From the NCBI RefSeq assembly GCF_036227605.1, contig NZ_CP109487.1, positions 3,732,001-3,796,000 of the forward strand: a stretch of DNA of 64,000 nucleotides, given 5' to 3'. Below, one piece after another: positions 8,801 to 17,784 of this stretch. The notes under the pieces were generated by a model. It worked only from the letters and a program-made list of their open reading frames with translations, made no database searches and was not told where the DNA came from. The translations under genes and the position numbers were made by a program. The stretch comes from Streptomyces sp. NBC_01439 (GTDB taxonomy: Bacteria > Actinomycetota > Actinomycetes > Streptomycetales > Streptomycetaceae). Every line of letters begins with the position of its first letter. Within the stretch, counting starts at the first letter, position 1.

Positions 8801-11419
8801 TTATCCGTACATGCTCAGCAGCTGCTCCGCCGACAGTTCGGTGACGGCCTCCGACGCCGCGCCGGGCAGCGGGAGTTCGAACCAGACCGTCTTGCCGCGG
8901 TGGGTGCGGCGCGTGCCCCAGCCCGCCGACAGCAGGCCGACCAGCTGGAGGCCGCGGCCGCCCTCGTCGGTGTCGCGGGCGCGCCGGCGGCGGGGCTGGA
9001 CCAGGTTCGCGTCCCAGACCTCGCAGACCAGCGTGCGGTCCAGCAGCAGTCGCAGCCGGATCTCGCCCTCCCCGTACCGCAGGGCGTTGGTGACCAGTTC
9101 GCTGACCAGCAGTTCGGTCGTGTCCAGCAGGCCCTCCAGGCCCCAGGCCGGGAGTTTGGCCCGGGCCAGTTCGCGGGCCCGGCCCACCGAGCGGGCCTCG
9201 CGGGGCAGTTGCCAGTCGCCGACCGCGTCCAGCGGCAGGCCCTGCACCCGTGCCATGAGCAGGGCGATGTCGTCCTCGCCGTGCCGGGTGTCGAGGGTGT
9301 TCAGCACGTGGTCGCAGACGTCCTCCAGCGGCCGGACCGGATCGGCGAGGGCCGCTCGCAGTCCGCGCAGCCCTTCTTCCAGGGGATGGTCGCGGGATTC
9401 CACGAGCCCGTCCGTGTAGAGGGCCAACAGGGCGCCCTCCGGCAGGTCGACCTCGACCTCCTCGAAGGGTTCGCCGCCCACGCCCAGCGGCATCCCGGGC
9501 GGCACCTCCAGGAGCAGTGCGGGCCGCGGGACGCCGGCCTCGTCCGGGGGTTCGACCAGTACGGGCGGCATGTGGCCCGCGTTGGCGATCGTGCAGCGCC
9601 GCGTCACCGGGTCGTAGACCGCGTACACGCAGGTGGCCAGGTACACCTCGGAGCGGTCCGCGTCCCGCGAGTGCAGGGCCGCCCGGGAGGCCTGTTGGGA
9701 GCCGCCGGGGGCGCCGAGGCCGCGGGCGATCTCGTCGAGCGCGGTCAGTACCTCCGCCGGTTCGAGGTCCAGCAGGGCGAGGGTCCGTACGGCGGTCCGC
9801 AGTTCTCCCATGGCCACGGCGGCCCGAAGGCCGCGGCCCATGACGTCGCCGACGACCAGCGCGGTGCGGTGCCCGGGGAGCTCGATGACGTCGAACCAGT
9901 CCCCGCCGACCTCGGTGGCCGCGTTGCCGGGCAAGTACCGGCAGGCGATGTCGAGGCCGGCCGCCTCCGGGTCACCGGGGGGCAGCAGGCTGCGCTGCAG
10001 GATCAGCGCCCGCTCGTGCTCGCGCCGGTAGAGGCGGGCGTTGTCGATGCACACGGCGGCCCGTGCGGCCAGTTCGCCGGCCACCGCCCGGTCCCGTTCG
10101 CCGAAGGGTTCGCTGCCCTTGGTGCGGGAGAACTGCGCGAGCCCGACGACCGTGTCGTGGGCGACCATCGGCACGACCAGTGTGGACTGGACGAGGTCTT
10201 CCGGTCCGCCGCCCTCGATCAGCCGCGGTCGCGCCGTACGCAGGGCCAGCGCGCCCGGCGACGCGGCCGGGTAGCGGTGGACGTCGCCGACGGAGACCAG
10301 GGCGCCGGGTCCCGACAGCGGGGCGTCGGAGACGGCGGAGGCGAAGGCCACCCGGCGCAGGGCGGCCGAGGGCGTCCGCGCCGGGCCCTGGCCGGGCAGG
10401 CTGGGCACGCCCGGGCCCTGCGGCCGGGCCGGCCGGTCGTCGTCGCCGAGCAGCAGGCCCTGGTAGAGGTCGACGGCGGCCAGGTCGCAGAAGCCGGGGA
10501 CGGTGACGTCGAGGAGTTCGCGGGCGGTGGTCTCCAGGTCGAGGGAGTTGCCGATGCGGTGCCCGGCCTCGTTGAGGAGGGCCAGATTGCGCCGGACCCC
10601 GGCGGCCTCGCGGGCGGCGAGGTGGCGACGGGTGACGTCGGTGCCGATCCCGGCGACACCGATGGGGCGGCCGCTGCCGCCGTGGACGCGGTAGAGGTTG
10701 ATGGACCAGTGGCGGTTCTCCCGGCTGCGCGGGGTGGCGCCGGTGATCCGCAGATCGGTGACCGAGTCCCCGGTGTCCAGTACCCGGCGCAGGGCTTCGG
10801 TCATCCGGTCGGCCTCGTGCGCCGGCAAGTAGTCGTGCACGGTCCGGCCGCGGTGCTCCTCGACGGCGCCCCCGAAGACGGTGGCGAAGCGGCGGTTGGC
10901 CCGCTGCACGGTGAGGTCGGTGCCGAAGAGCAGGAACCCGAAGGGGGATTGGCCGAATATCGCTTGTGACGCCGCGAGGTCGGATTCGATCCGGCGCAGC
11001 GCGCGTACGTCGACGACGACACACAGCGCGGCCCGCTCGGAGGTCTCGGTCTGGGTGGGCATCACATAGATCTCGGCCACGCCGTGCGCGCCGTTGCCGC
11101 CCGGGATCCGGAAGGGGATCAGGCCCGTCCATTCCTTGCCGTCGAGGATCTCGGCGACCTTGCGGTGCGCGTCAGGACGCAGCTCGGGCGGCATGAAGGC
11201 GTCGACCGGGTCGCGGCCCACGACCTGGGAGGCGCCCAGCCCGAACAGTTCCTCGGCGCGCAGGCTCCACTGATCGATGAGCCCGTCGGGTCCGATCGAG
11301 AAGGATGCAACCTTTATGTAGTCATATATCGAGCCAGGCGGACTGCTGTGCCACAGGGCGTCGTGCCATGTCTCTCGCGGCACGTCGGTCTGATGTGCCT
11401 GCGCAGGTATCTCGCTCAC
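8801..11419 (-). CDS. PAS-GAF-SpoIIE phosphatase with C-terminal histidine-kinase-type ATPase
   Basis: 872 residues in four parts: two PAS domains (about 35-150 and 150-270), a GAF domain (about 290-480), a PP2C/SpoIIE serine phosphatase (about 500-725) and a C-terminal HATPase_c domain (about 740-862). The phosphatase shows the metal-binding motifs EVGGDWFDVI, GDVMGRGLRAA, YTDGL and EDDIALL. The ATPase shows ELVTNALRYG and DEGGRGLQLV. Such proteins control anti-sigma-factor antagonists in partner-switching stress or development circuits, sensing ligands through PAS and GAF. The next gene upstream encodes a lone anti-sigma-type ATPase of the same fold, a possible partner. Confidence 0.92.
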   Translation of the reverse strand: MSEIPAQAHQTDVPRETWHDALWHSSPPGSIYDYIKVASFSIGPDGLIDQWSLRAEELFGLGASQVVGRDPVDAFMPPELRPDAHRKVAEILDGKEWTGLIPFRIPGGNGAHGVAEIYVMPTQTETSERAALCVVVDVRALRRIESDLAASQAIFGQSPFGFLLFGTDLTVQRANRRFATVFGGAVEEHRGRTVHDYLPAHEADRMTEALRRVLDTGDSVTDLRITGATPRSRENRHWSINLYRVHGGSGRPIGVAGIGTDVTRRHLAAREAAGVRRNLALLNEAGHRIGNSLDLETTARELLDVTVPGFCDLAAVDLYQGLLLGDDDRPARPQGPGVPSLPGQGPARTPSAALRRVAFASAVSDAPLSGPGALVSVGDVHRYPAASPGALALRTARPRLIEGGGPEDLVQSTLVVPMVAHDTVVGLAQFSRTKGSEPFGERDRAVAGELAARAAVCIDNARLYRREHERALILQRSLLPPGDPEAAGLDIACRYLPGNAATEVGGDWFDVIELPGHRTALVVGDVMGRGLRAAVAMGELRTAVRTLALLDLEPAEVLTALDEIARGLGAPGGSQQASRAALHSRDADRSEVYLATCVYAVYDPVTRRCTIANAGHMPPVLVEPPDEAGVPRPALLLEVPPGMPLGVGGEPFEEVEVDLPEGALLALYTDGLVESRDHPLEEGLRGLRAALADPVRPLEDVCDHVLNTLDTRHGEDDIALLMARVQGLPLDAVGDWQLPREARSVGRARELARAKLPAWGLEGLLDTTELLVSELVTNALRYGEGEIRLRLLLDRTLVCEVWDANLVQPRRRRARDTDEGGRGLQLVGLLSAGWGTRRTHRGKTVWFELPLPGAASEAVTELSAEQLLSMYG

Positions 11420-11619
11420 GCGACCGTCCCCTCCAGCTCACCGCAACCGGACCGGCCATGACCGAAGTATTCAGCACCACGGCCCCGGACGGCACGGCGT
11501 TCACGATCACAGCACGGTCTCGATGATTTCGAGCCATCTCGCGCGATCCCTCCCGAGCACCTTCTCCCAGCTGCCGCCGGGAGGCGTTCTCGAAAGGTCA
11601 CACGCCACCGTTCTCCTTG

Positions 11620-12123
11620 TTACTCACCAGGAAGAGCCAATTCGAACCACACAGTCTTGCCCGATTTCCCGTGCCGGGTCCCCCAGCGCTGCGAGGAGGC
11701 GGCGACGAGGTGCAGGCCACGGCCCCCCTCGTCGTCGTGGTCGGCGACCCGTTCGCGGGGTGGATCCGGAAGCGGATCCGAAACCTCCACGAGCAGTGCG
11801 GGGCCGCCCGCGGGGCCGCCGGCGGCTGGATTGCGCCGTTCCAAGCGGACTCCGATGGGGCCGGAGGCGTACCGGAGGGAATTGGTGACGAGCTCGCTGA
11901 CCAGCAGGACGGTCACATCGCCCACGGCCTCCAGGCCCCAGTCGTGCAAGGTGCCGCGGACGGCGTGGCGGGCGGTGCGGACGGCACCGGGCTCGGCGGG
12001 AAAGGCCCACTCGGCGCACTCACCGTCTGTGTCGATCACGCCGATCACTTCCCGGGCCAACAGCGACCCCAGTCCGGTTCGTCTGGGACGAAAGGGGGAC
12101 GAGATAGGGATTAATAGCGACAT
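11620..12123 (-). CDS. Anti-sigma-factor-type ATP-binding protein (HATPase_c_2)
   Basis: 167 residues. The N box ELVTNSLRYA and the G box DDEGGRGLHLVAA identify a GHKL ATPase of the RsbW/SpoIIAB-like group. The C-terminus GKSGKTVWFELALPGE closely matches the end of the ATPase domain in the neighbouring SpoIIE protein. It has no histidine phosphorylation site, so it is not a sensor kinase. By family it would be a serine kinase or sigma-binding regulator in a partner-switching pathway, and the adjacent phosphatase could oppose it. The gap of 200 bases to that gene holds separate promoters. Confidence 0.85.
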   Translation of the reverse strand: MSLLIPISSPFRPRRTGLGSLLAREVIGVIDTDGECAEWAFPAEPGAVRTARHAVRGTLHDWGLEAVGDVTVLLVSELVTNSLRYASGPIGVRLERRNPAAGGPAGGPALLVEVSDPLPDPPRERVADHDDEGGRGLHLVAASSQRWGTRHGKSGKTVWFELALPGE

Positions 12124-12201
12124 ACCCGATATTCGGGGCGTCGTACCACTCGATCCCCGCCCACCGGCGCACTGTGGCGCAGACGGCCTAGACCGCGAGC
12201 G

Positions 12202-12612
12202 TCACGCGCCCCCGCCGGCGCCGTGGCGCAGCCTGCGTCCGGCCTCGGCCACCGCGGGCCGGTCCTGGTCCAGCCAGTCCACCGATTCCAGCTCCTCCGG
12301 CCCGAGCCAGCGCAGCTCGTCGTGGTCCTCCAGCGGGGCGGGCACTCCGGAGAGCAGCCGGGCCGTCCACACGTGCAGGACGAGCCCGGGACGCAGCGGC
12401 CACTCGCCCGGGATCCGCTCCAGCGGCTCGGCCTCCACGCCGAGCTCCTCGCGCAGTTCGCGCACCAGCGCGTCGGGGACGGACTCACCCGGTTCGGCCT
12501 TCCCGCCCGGCAGCTCCCAGCGGCCGGCGAGCTCGGGCGGTGCGCTGCGGCGGGCGGCCAGTAGGCGCCCCTCATGACAAAGGGCTCCGCCCACGACCAC
12601 TCGTACCGTCAT
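12202..12612 (-). CDS. NUDIX hydrolase, MutT-like
   Basis: 136 residues with a canonical NUDIX box (GGKAEPGES followed by RELREELGV, about residues 37-59). The N-terminal VVVGGALCHEGRLLAARR strand and the C-terminal DHDELRWLGPEELE segment match the MutT group that hydrolyses oxidised nucleotides such as 8-oxo-dGTP. A wider nucleoside-diphosphate substrate range is possible. It stands alone between the ATPase gene and the small SPOR-like gene. Confidence 0.85.
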   Translation of the reverse strand: MTVRVVVGGALCHEGRLLAARRSAPPELAGRWELPGGKAEPGESVPDALVRELREELGVEAEPLERIPGEWPLRPGLVLHVWTARLLSGVPAPLEDHDELRWLGPEELESVDWLDQDRPAVAEAGRRLRHGAGGGA

Positions 12613-12651
12613 GGGCGGAGCCTATGCCAGCGTCGCGGGGCGCTGCGACGC

Positions 12652-12837
12652 TCAGTTCATCGTGGCGGTCTGACCGATCCGCTCGACCCAGTAGAGCTGC
12701 TTGTGTCCTCGATCTTCGAGGCTGTCGGCAACCTTCTGGGCTTCGGCCCGGGTGGCGTACCGACCCACCCGGTAGCGGTTGCCGTTGTCGTCCTCGCGTA
12801 TGACCAACCACGGAAGCAGGGCACCGCTGTCGTTCAT
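12652..12837 (-). CDS. Small SPOR-like domain protein
   Basis: 61 residues, MNDSGALLPWLVIREDDNG onward, with YRVGRYATRAEAQKVADSLE. This pattern (aromatic strand, a helix beginning at the EAQ, then a closing strand ending in YWVERI) is that of a single SPOR domain, which binds denuded peptidoglycan glycan in other proteins. There is no signal peptide, so it may act in the cytoplasm or have a different ligand. Confidence 0.7.
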   Translation of the reverse strand: MNDSGALLPWLVIREDDNGNRYRVGRYATRAEAQKVADSLEDRGHKQLYWVERIGQTATMN

Positions 12838-13230
12838 TGCGTTTCACCCTCCGCCGACGTACCTGTCCGGGAAACCGCATTGCGCATATGCCCGAGCTTA
12901 CGCCCGACCTTTACGGAGCGGATACGGTTTTTCACGAAGAGGTACCTCACAGGCGTACGCATCCGGCCATGCGTACGAGCGGGCCGTGCGCGCCGGTCCG
13001 AACGGGGCGCGCGGGAGGCCCGGGCGGGACCGCAGCGCCGCCGCTCGGCCGCCATCCGCGCAGGTGGCGCCGAGGGGGGTGGCGGAGCGTCCGGCGCGCC
13101 GCCGGCCGGGGCGCCGGAGGCGGTGGTCCCGACATGCGGACCGAACGGTCCGGGGACGCCGGGGGCGGGTGGGCGCGGGCGTTCACCATCGCGCCGAAAT
13201 CCGCCGGGTCGCGGGCGTTGCGGCGGGCGC
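12838..13230. other. Intergenic region, no gene supported
   Basis: About 390 bases between the SPOR-like gene's start and the GntR gene's terminator. The part next to 12838 is less GC-rich and should hold the leftward promoter. The remainder is very GC-rich, and frames through it have no start signals or recognisable protein. Confidence 0.4.
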
Positions 13231-13265
13231 GTGCGAACCCCCGGGCGGCGCCCGGGGGTTCGCAC
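13231..13265. terminator. Perfect hairpin terminator of the GntR gene
   Basis: The 17-base arm GTGCGAACCCCCGGGCG (13231-13247) is followed after one base by its exact complement ending at 13265. It lies 14 bases past the leftward gene's stop at 13280. In practice the loop will open a few pairs. Confidence 0.85.
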
Positions 13266-13279
13266 GACAGCGGGGGCCG

Positions 13280-14032
13280 CTACCGCACCGGGAGGTGGTA
13301 CGCCAGGCGGTACCGGTCCGCCGGGACCACCACGTCGGCCGTCTCCACGGCGCGGCCGGAGGCGTAGTAGGTGCGGCCGATCACCAGCACCACGTGTCCC
13401 GGCACCCCGCCGAGGAGCAGGATCTCCTCCGCCAGACCGGGCCGTGCGCCGACCTCCTCGACCACGTTGTCCACGACGACGTCGATCGCGGCCATCCGGT
13501 CGACCACCCCGGAGCCGCCCAGCGGCCCTTCCTCCGGCAGCATCACGGGGGTCCGGCCGGTCACGGCCAGCGGCTCCCATGAGGTCGACAGCATCATCGT
13601 CTCGCCCGCGTCGCGGAAGACGTACCGCGTGCGCATCACGCGCTCGCCCGGCTCGATGCCGAGCCGCTTCGCGATCTCCGCGGGCGCGCCCGTCTGCTCG
13701 CTGCTCGACTCCCACGTGCCGCGCGCCTCGGCGTCGGCCTGCTCCTGCCGGAACGGCGTCGAGGCACCGCCCGTGCGGTAGCCGGCGCGGGCGACCCGCC
13801 GCGGGACCGGCTGCTCCCGCACGTACGTGCCGGATCCGGACCGGCCCTCGACCAGCCCCTCCGCCATGAGGACCTTGCGCGCCTCCAGGGCCACGGTGTC
13901 GGAGACCCCGTACTCCTCGCGGATGCGTGCCTGAGAGGGGAGCCGGGCGTGCGGGGGCAGAGAACCGTCGACGATCTTCCGTCGCAGATCCCCGGCCACG
14001 CGCAGATAGGCCGGCTGCTCACCGAAAGTCAC
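13280..14032 (-). CDS. GntR-family transcriptional regulator with UTRA domain (HutC subfamily)
   Basis: 250 residues from a GTG at 14032, with GGGAG seven bases upstream. The winged helix (about 10-75) shows LRRKIVDGSLPPHARLPSQ and a recognition helix around EYGVSDTVALEARKVL. The C-terminal UTRA ligand domain runs from about 95 to 245 (MRTRYVFRDAGETMMLSTSW, PADRYRLAYHLPVR). It should repress a nearby or distant operon until a small ligand binds. The 137-base gap upstream contains TTGACAGACAGCT, a reasonable promoter or operator region. Its target is not evident because neighbours point away. Confidence 0.88.
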   Translation of the reverse strand: MTFGEQPAYLRVAGDLRRKIVDGSLPPHARLPSQARIREEYGVSDTVALEARKVLMAEGLVEGRSGSGTYVREQPVPRRVARAGYRTGGASTPFRQEQADAEARGTWESSSEQTGAPAEIAKRLGIEPGERVMRTRYVFRDAGETMMLSTSWEPLAVTGRTPVMLPEEGPLGGSGVVDRMAAIDVVVDNVVEEVGARPGLAEEILLLGGVPGHVVLVIGRTYYASGRAVETADVVVPADRYRLAYHLPVR

Positions 14033-14169
14033 TGGCCACTCCCATCAGGTTGACAGACAGCTACACCCTGGCAACCGACGGTTGAAGACCGCAAGCAAGG
14101 GCCAGAGTTTCACTCGAAGTGATGAAGCCAGGTCACTCAAACCCGTTACCCTGCGTTACCTGTGCAACG

Positions 14170-15339
14170 TCACACCGACTCGGACGAGGGCCCCCCGCCG
14201 GTCCCGCCGTCCGAACCCTCCGGGTCGCTCTTGCTGTCCCGCATCCACTGCGGAATCACCGTCGAAAGCCCGTACGCACCGCGCAGCGCCCGCTCCGTCT
14301 CCAAGGACATCGCGGCCAGGGCCCGGTCCCACTGCTGGTCGAACTCCTCCGGCGTCCTGGCCTGCGAGGCGCGCTGCCACTGCACGCGCGCCGCCTCCAC
14401 TTCCCCCAGCTGCGCCGGAACGGCCTTCTCCAGCCCCGCCCGGGCCGCGTCCCCCTGGAGGAGCTTCGCCTCGGCGCCCAGCGCCGCGTGCACCTCGCGC
14501 GCCCACGCCCGGTACTCGGGCAGCACGTCCTCCACCTCGCCGTCCGGGGGCCGGCTCATGACGAACTCGGCGCTGTTGGCGGCCCGGAGGAAGGCCACCT
14601 GCTCGGGCGCCAGCATCCCGGCGTCCTTGCGCAGACTGCCCCGCCACTCCTCCTCGGTCGTACCGATCACGCAGAGCAGCGTCCGGTCCCCCTCGCGCCA
14701 GGACCGGCGCGAGGGGGCGTAGTAGAACATCTCCGCGTACTCGGGCAGCGCCCAGGTGTCCATCGCGTAGTCGTCCTGGGCCTTCCAGCACGCGTCCTCG
14801 GAGGCGCGGTCGGCCTCGCGCGATTCGGGGGCGTCCGGCACGTCCAGCGTCTTGGCCGCGGTGACCTCACCGTGGTGCACGCGCGCGCAGTCGATCCGGT
14901 ACGTCACCGGCCGCTCGTCGATCAGGTCCCCGCCGGGAACGTTGAAGCAGTCGCCCGCCCGCAGATCGCCCAGGTCCGTGAGGTCGCCCTCGACGTCGGC
15001 GTACTCGCTCAGCGCCGGGAACCGGTCGTCGGCGGCGCTCAGGACCCGCCCGGCGGTGAGGACCAGAGCGCCGGTCATCACCACCGACACCACCAGGCCC
15101 ACGATCGCCAGGGCCTTGCCCCGGTCCCCCCGCTTCGCGATCTGCACGAGGGCCGCGATGCCGAAGGCCATGCCGAGCGGCGGGAAGCACAGCAGCCCGG
15201 ACAGCAGCGAGGCCAGGGCGAAGCCGTTGAGCGCCGGCGGCTGCTGCCCGTAACCGGGGGGCGGACCCCAGCCCTGCCACGGGGGCGGCGGGGGCCAGGA
15301 GTGGCCCGGTCCGGGAGGAGGACTCGGCGGGGTGCTCAC
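14170..15339 (-). CDS. DUF4190-like membrane protein with extracytoplasmic C-terminal domain
   Basis: 389 residues from a GTG at 15339, with GGAG eight bases upstream. A Pro-rich cytoplasmic start (STPPSPPPGPGHSW, PPPGYGQQPP) precedes two membrane helices (about 41-62 and 76-98) typical of DUF4190. A long external region of about 285 residues follows, with four cysteines that could pair, including DLRAGDCFNVPGG and YRIDCARVHHGEV, a septum-formation-like arrangement. Longer frames upstream are not supported by a ribosome-binding site. Function unknown. It stands alone, diverging from the PLP-enzyme gene. Confidence 0.75.
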   Translation of the reverse strand: MSTPPSPPPGPGHSWPPPPPWQGWGPPPGYGQQPPALNGFALASLLSGLLCFPPLGMAFGIAALVQIAKRGDRGKALAIVGLVVSVVMTGALVLTAGRVLSAADDRFPALSEYADVEGDLTDLGDLRAGDCFNVPGGDLIDERPVTYRIDCARVHHGEVTAAKTLDVPDAPESREADRASEDACWKAQDDYAMDTWALPEYAEMFYYAPSRRSWREGDRTLLCVIGTTEEEWRGSLRKDAGMLAPEQVAFLRAANSAEFVMSRPPDGEVEDVLPEYRAWAREVHAALGAEAKLLQGDAARAGLEKAVPAQLGEVEAARVQWQRASQARTPEEFDQQWDRALAAMSLETERALRGAYGLSTVIPQWMRDSKSDPEGSDGGTGGGPSSESV

Positions 15340-15613
15340 GGGGCGGACTCCATCGCAGGGCGGCGTCGCAGGACGGCATCGCGGGGCGGCATCGCGGGGC
15401 GCGCCGCGGAAGGCGCGAACGAATGCGCGAACGGATGCGCGAAATAGTACGCAGCGGGGCGCCCGGCAGGACGGTCGCCCCCGCCGCCCCGCACGGCCCC
15501 GCCGGTGCCCGCGGCTCCCGCTCGGCGCCGCGCAACACTCACCCCGATCATGATCATCGGCACGTAACATCCTTGCTGTACACCGGCCATGACCGAGCAA
15601 AGGTGTTCCTCAC

Positions 15614-16708
15614 ATGACGCATGCACTCCCCGGCTACATCTGTTCCGAGGACGGCACCCGCGCGGACGTCCGCACCGCCCCCTGGGCGTGCCCGGTCTGC
15701 GGCGGACCCTGGGACCTCGACTTCACGCCGGACCCGGCCGCGGTACTGGAACCGGCCGCGGGACCGAATTCGCTGTGGCGGTACGGGTCCGTGCTGCCGC
15801 TGCCGGGAGCGTTCTCCGTATCGCTGGCCGAGGGGCACACCCCGCTGGTCCCGCTGGCGGAGCGGATCCACGCCAAACTCGACTTCCTGATGCCCACGCG
15901 GTCCTTCAAGGACCGGGGCGCGGTGATGCTCGTGGAGCTCGCCCGCCGGCTCGCACCGCAGCGGGTGGTGGCGGACAGCAGCGGCAACGCCGGGACGGCG
16001 GTGGCCGCGTACTGCGCGCGGGCCGGACTGAACTGCGAGATCTTCGTGCCCGAAGGCACCTCGGAGAAGAAGACGGAACGGATGCGGGCGCACGGCGCAG
16101 CCGTCCGGGTGATCCCCGGTGGCCGCGAGGACGCCGCCGAGGCCGCCCGGGCGACGGCGGACGCACCCGGGGTCTTCTACGCGAGCCACGTGTTCAACCC
16201 GTACTTCCTGCACGGGACCAAGACGTACGTGTACGAGGTGTGGGAGGAGCTGGGCGGCCGGCTCCCGGAGGCCCTGGTGGTCCCCGTGGGCAACGGCACC
16301 TTGCTGCTCGGGGCCGCCCTGGCCGTGGAGGAACTGGCCCGGCGCGGGGTCAGGCCGCCGGCCCTGATCGCGGTCCAGGCGGAGGCGGTGGCCCCGGTGG
16401 CGCAGGCCTTCGCGGCCGGCGCCGAGGAAGCCGCTCCGGTGGAACAGCGGCCGACCCTGGCCGAGGGGATCGCGATCCCGGCGCCGCCCCGCGCCCGCCA
16501 GATCCTGGCGGCGGTCCGCAAGTCCGGCGGCACCGTCCTGACCGTCCCGGACGACCGGCTGCACGAGGCCCAGCGGGACCTGGCCCGCCGCGGGCTCTCC
16601 GTGGAGCCGACCGCCGCGGCCTGTTGGGCCGCGGTGGGCCCGTCGGCCCCCGGGGATCCCCTGCAGGGCCGCACCGCCGTGCTCCCTCTGTGCGGCGCGG
16701 GCGGATAG
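15614..16708 (+). CDS. Threonine-synthase-like PLP-dependent enzyme
   Basis: 364 residues, fold-type II. The N-terminus carries C10 and a CPVC pair (26-29) suggesting a small zinc ribbon, as in some threonine synthases. The PLP lysine is K99 in SFKDRG, the phosphate-contact loop is SSGNAG (122-127), and the glycine-rich PVGNGTLLLGAAL loop is near residue 225. By family it performs beta-elimination or replacement on an amino-acid substrate. Threonine synthase is the closest label, but the bona fide ThrC normally sits with hom and thrB, which are absent here. An alternative amino-acid lyase role is therefore possible. Confidence 0.8.
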   Translation: MTHALPGYICSEDGTRADVRTAPWACPVCGGPWDLDFTPDPAAVLEPAAGPNSLWRYGSVLPLPGAFSVSLAEGHTPLVPLAERIHAKLDFLMPTRSFKDRGAVMLVELARRLAPQRVVADSSGNAGTAVAAYCARAGLNCEIFVPEGTSEKKTERMRAHGAAVRVIPGGREDAAEAARATADAPGVFYASHVFNPYFLHGTKTYVYEVWEELGGRLPEALVVPVGNGTLLLGAALAVEELARRGVRPPALIAVQAEAVAPVAQAFAAGAEEAAPVEQRPTLAEGIAIPAPPRARQILAAVRKSGGTVLTVPDDRLHEAQRDLARRGLSVEPTAAACWAAVGPSAPGDPLQGRTAVLPLCGAGG

Positions 16709-16730
16709 ACGGACGGGCGCGCCGGCGACG

Positions 16731-16786
<56 letters not shown>

Positions 16787-16921
16787 CGGACTGTGCACGG
16801 GCGGAGGGCCGACGGCCAGGTGGCGCGGCAGCGCGGCATCCGCGCCACGCCGCCCGCCCACGCCCACGCCCATGTCGGAATTCCGCGAGCCCGGACGCGT
16901 CCGGTCTGGTGAACTGAGCGC

Positions 16922-17740
16922 ATGACCACCCATGTTGATCTCGCCGCCAAGGCCGCCGCGTTCGCGGCCCTGCACACCCCCGCCGCCCCGCTCGCCCTCG
17001 CCAACGCCTGGGACGTGGCCAGCGCCCGCATCGTCGCGGCCGCCGGCGCCCCCGCCGTCGCCACCACCAGCGCAGGCGTCGCCTGGTCCCTCGGGTCCCC
17101 CGACGGCGACGCGCTCGCCCGGGACCGGGCCCTCGACCTCATCGCCCGCGTGGTCGCCGCCGTCCCCGTGCCCGTCACGGCCGACATCGAGGGCGGCTTC
17201 GGCGCCGACGCGGCCGCCGTGGGCGAGACCGTGACCGGGGTCCTCGCCGCCGGCGCGGTCGGCATCAACATCGAGGACGGCCACCGCGACCCCGCCGAGC
17301 AGGTCGAGCGCCTGGCCGCGGCCCGCGCCGCGGCCGACGCCGCCGGGGTCCCGCTCTACGTCAACGCCCGCATCGACACCTACCTGCGGGGCTTCGGCGA
17401 GGACGCCACCCGCCTGGACGACACCCTCGCCCGCGCCGCCGCGTACCTGCGGGCGGGAGCCACCGGCGTCTTCGTGCCCGGCGTCCTCGACCCGGACACC
17501 GTCGCCGAACTCGCCAAGGGCATCGACGCGCCCCTCAACATCCTGCTGGGCCCGGGCGCCCCGACCGTCGCCGCCTTCGGCGCCCTCGGCGTCTCCCGCG
17601 TCAGCCTCGGCTCCTGGGTCGCCGAAGCCGCGTACGCCGTCGTCCGCCGCGCCGCCGAGGAGCTGGTCTCGGGGGGCAGCTACGGAGCACTCGCGCACTC
17701 CCTCCCCTACGGCGAGCTGAACGACCTCCTCAAGGGTTGA
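16922..17740 (+). CDS. Isocitrate lyase/PEP mutase family protein
   Basis: 272 residues forming a TIM barrel of the PEP mutase/isocitrate lyase superfamily. Visible landmarks are PLALANAWDVASARI at the first strand, ATTSAGVAWSLG, VTADIEGGFG with the metal-binding Asp-Ile-Glu, GINIEDGH, and YVNARIDTYLRG. The specific cysteine motif of isocitrate lyase (KKCGH) is absent, so the enzyme is more likely a C-C or C-P bond-acting lyase of the phosphonomutase or oxaloacetate hydrolase type. No phosphonate genes adjoin it. The start lacks a strong ribosome-binding site. Confidence 0.8.
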   Translation: MTTHVDLAAKAAAFAALHTPAAPLALANAWDVASARIVAAAGAPAVATTSAGVAWSLGSPDGDALARDRALDLIARVVAAVPVPVTADIEGGFGADAAAVGETVTGVLAAGAVGINIEDGHRDPAEQVERLAAARAAADAAGVPLYVNARIDTYLRGFGEDATRLDDTLARAAAYLRAGATGVFVPGVLDPDTVAELAKGIDAPLNILLGPGAPTVAAFGALGVSRVSLGSWVAEAAYAVVRRAAEELVSGGSYGALAHSLPYGELNDLLKG

Positions 17741-17784
17741 GATATCCGGAAGCGTGCATGGGCCAACGACCTTAGGATCCGGGC

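Noticed and set aside
7661..10969. A very long rightward open frame opposite the HEAT-like and SpoIIE genes
   Set aside because: It is antisense to two well-supported genes, has low-complexity Arg/Gly/Pro composition and no recognisable domain. Such frames arise from GC-rich codon use.
14340..15600. Longer N-terminus for the DUF4190-like protein
   Set aside because: The extension beyond 15339 is Arg/Ala-rich, lacks a ribosome-binding site and would bury the Pro-rich start typical of the family.
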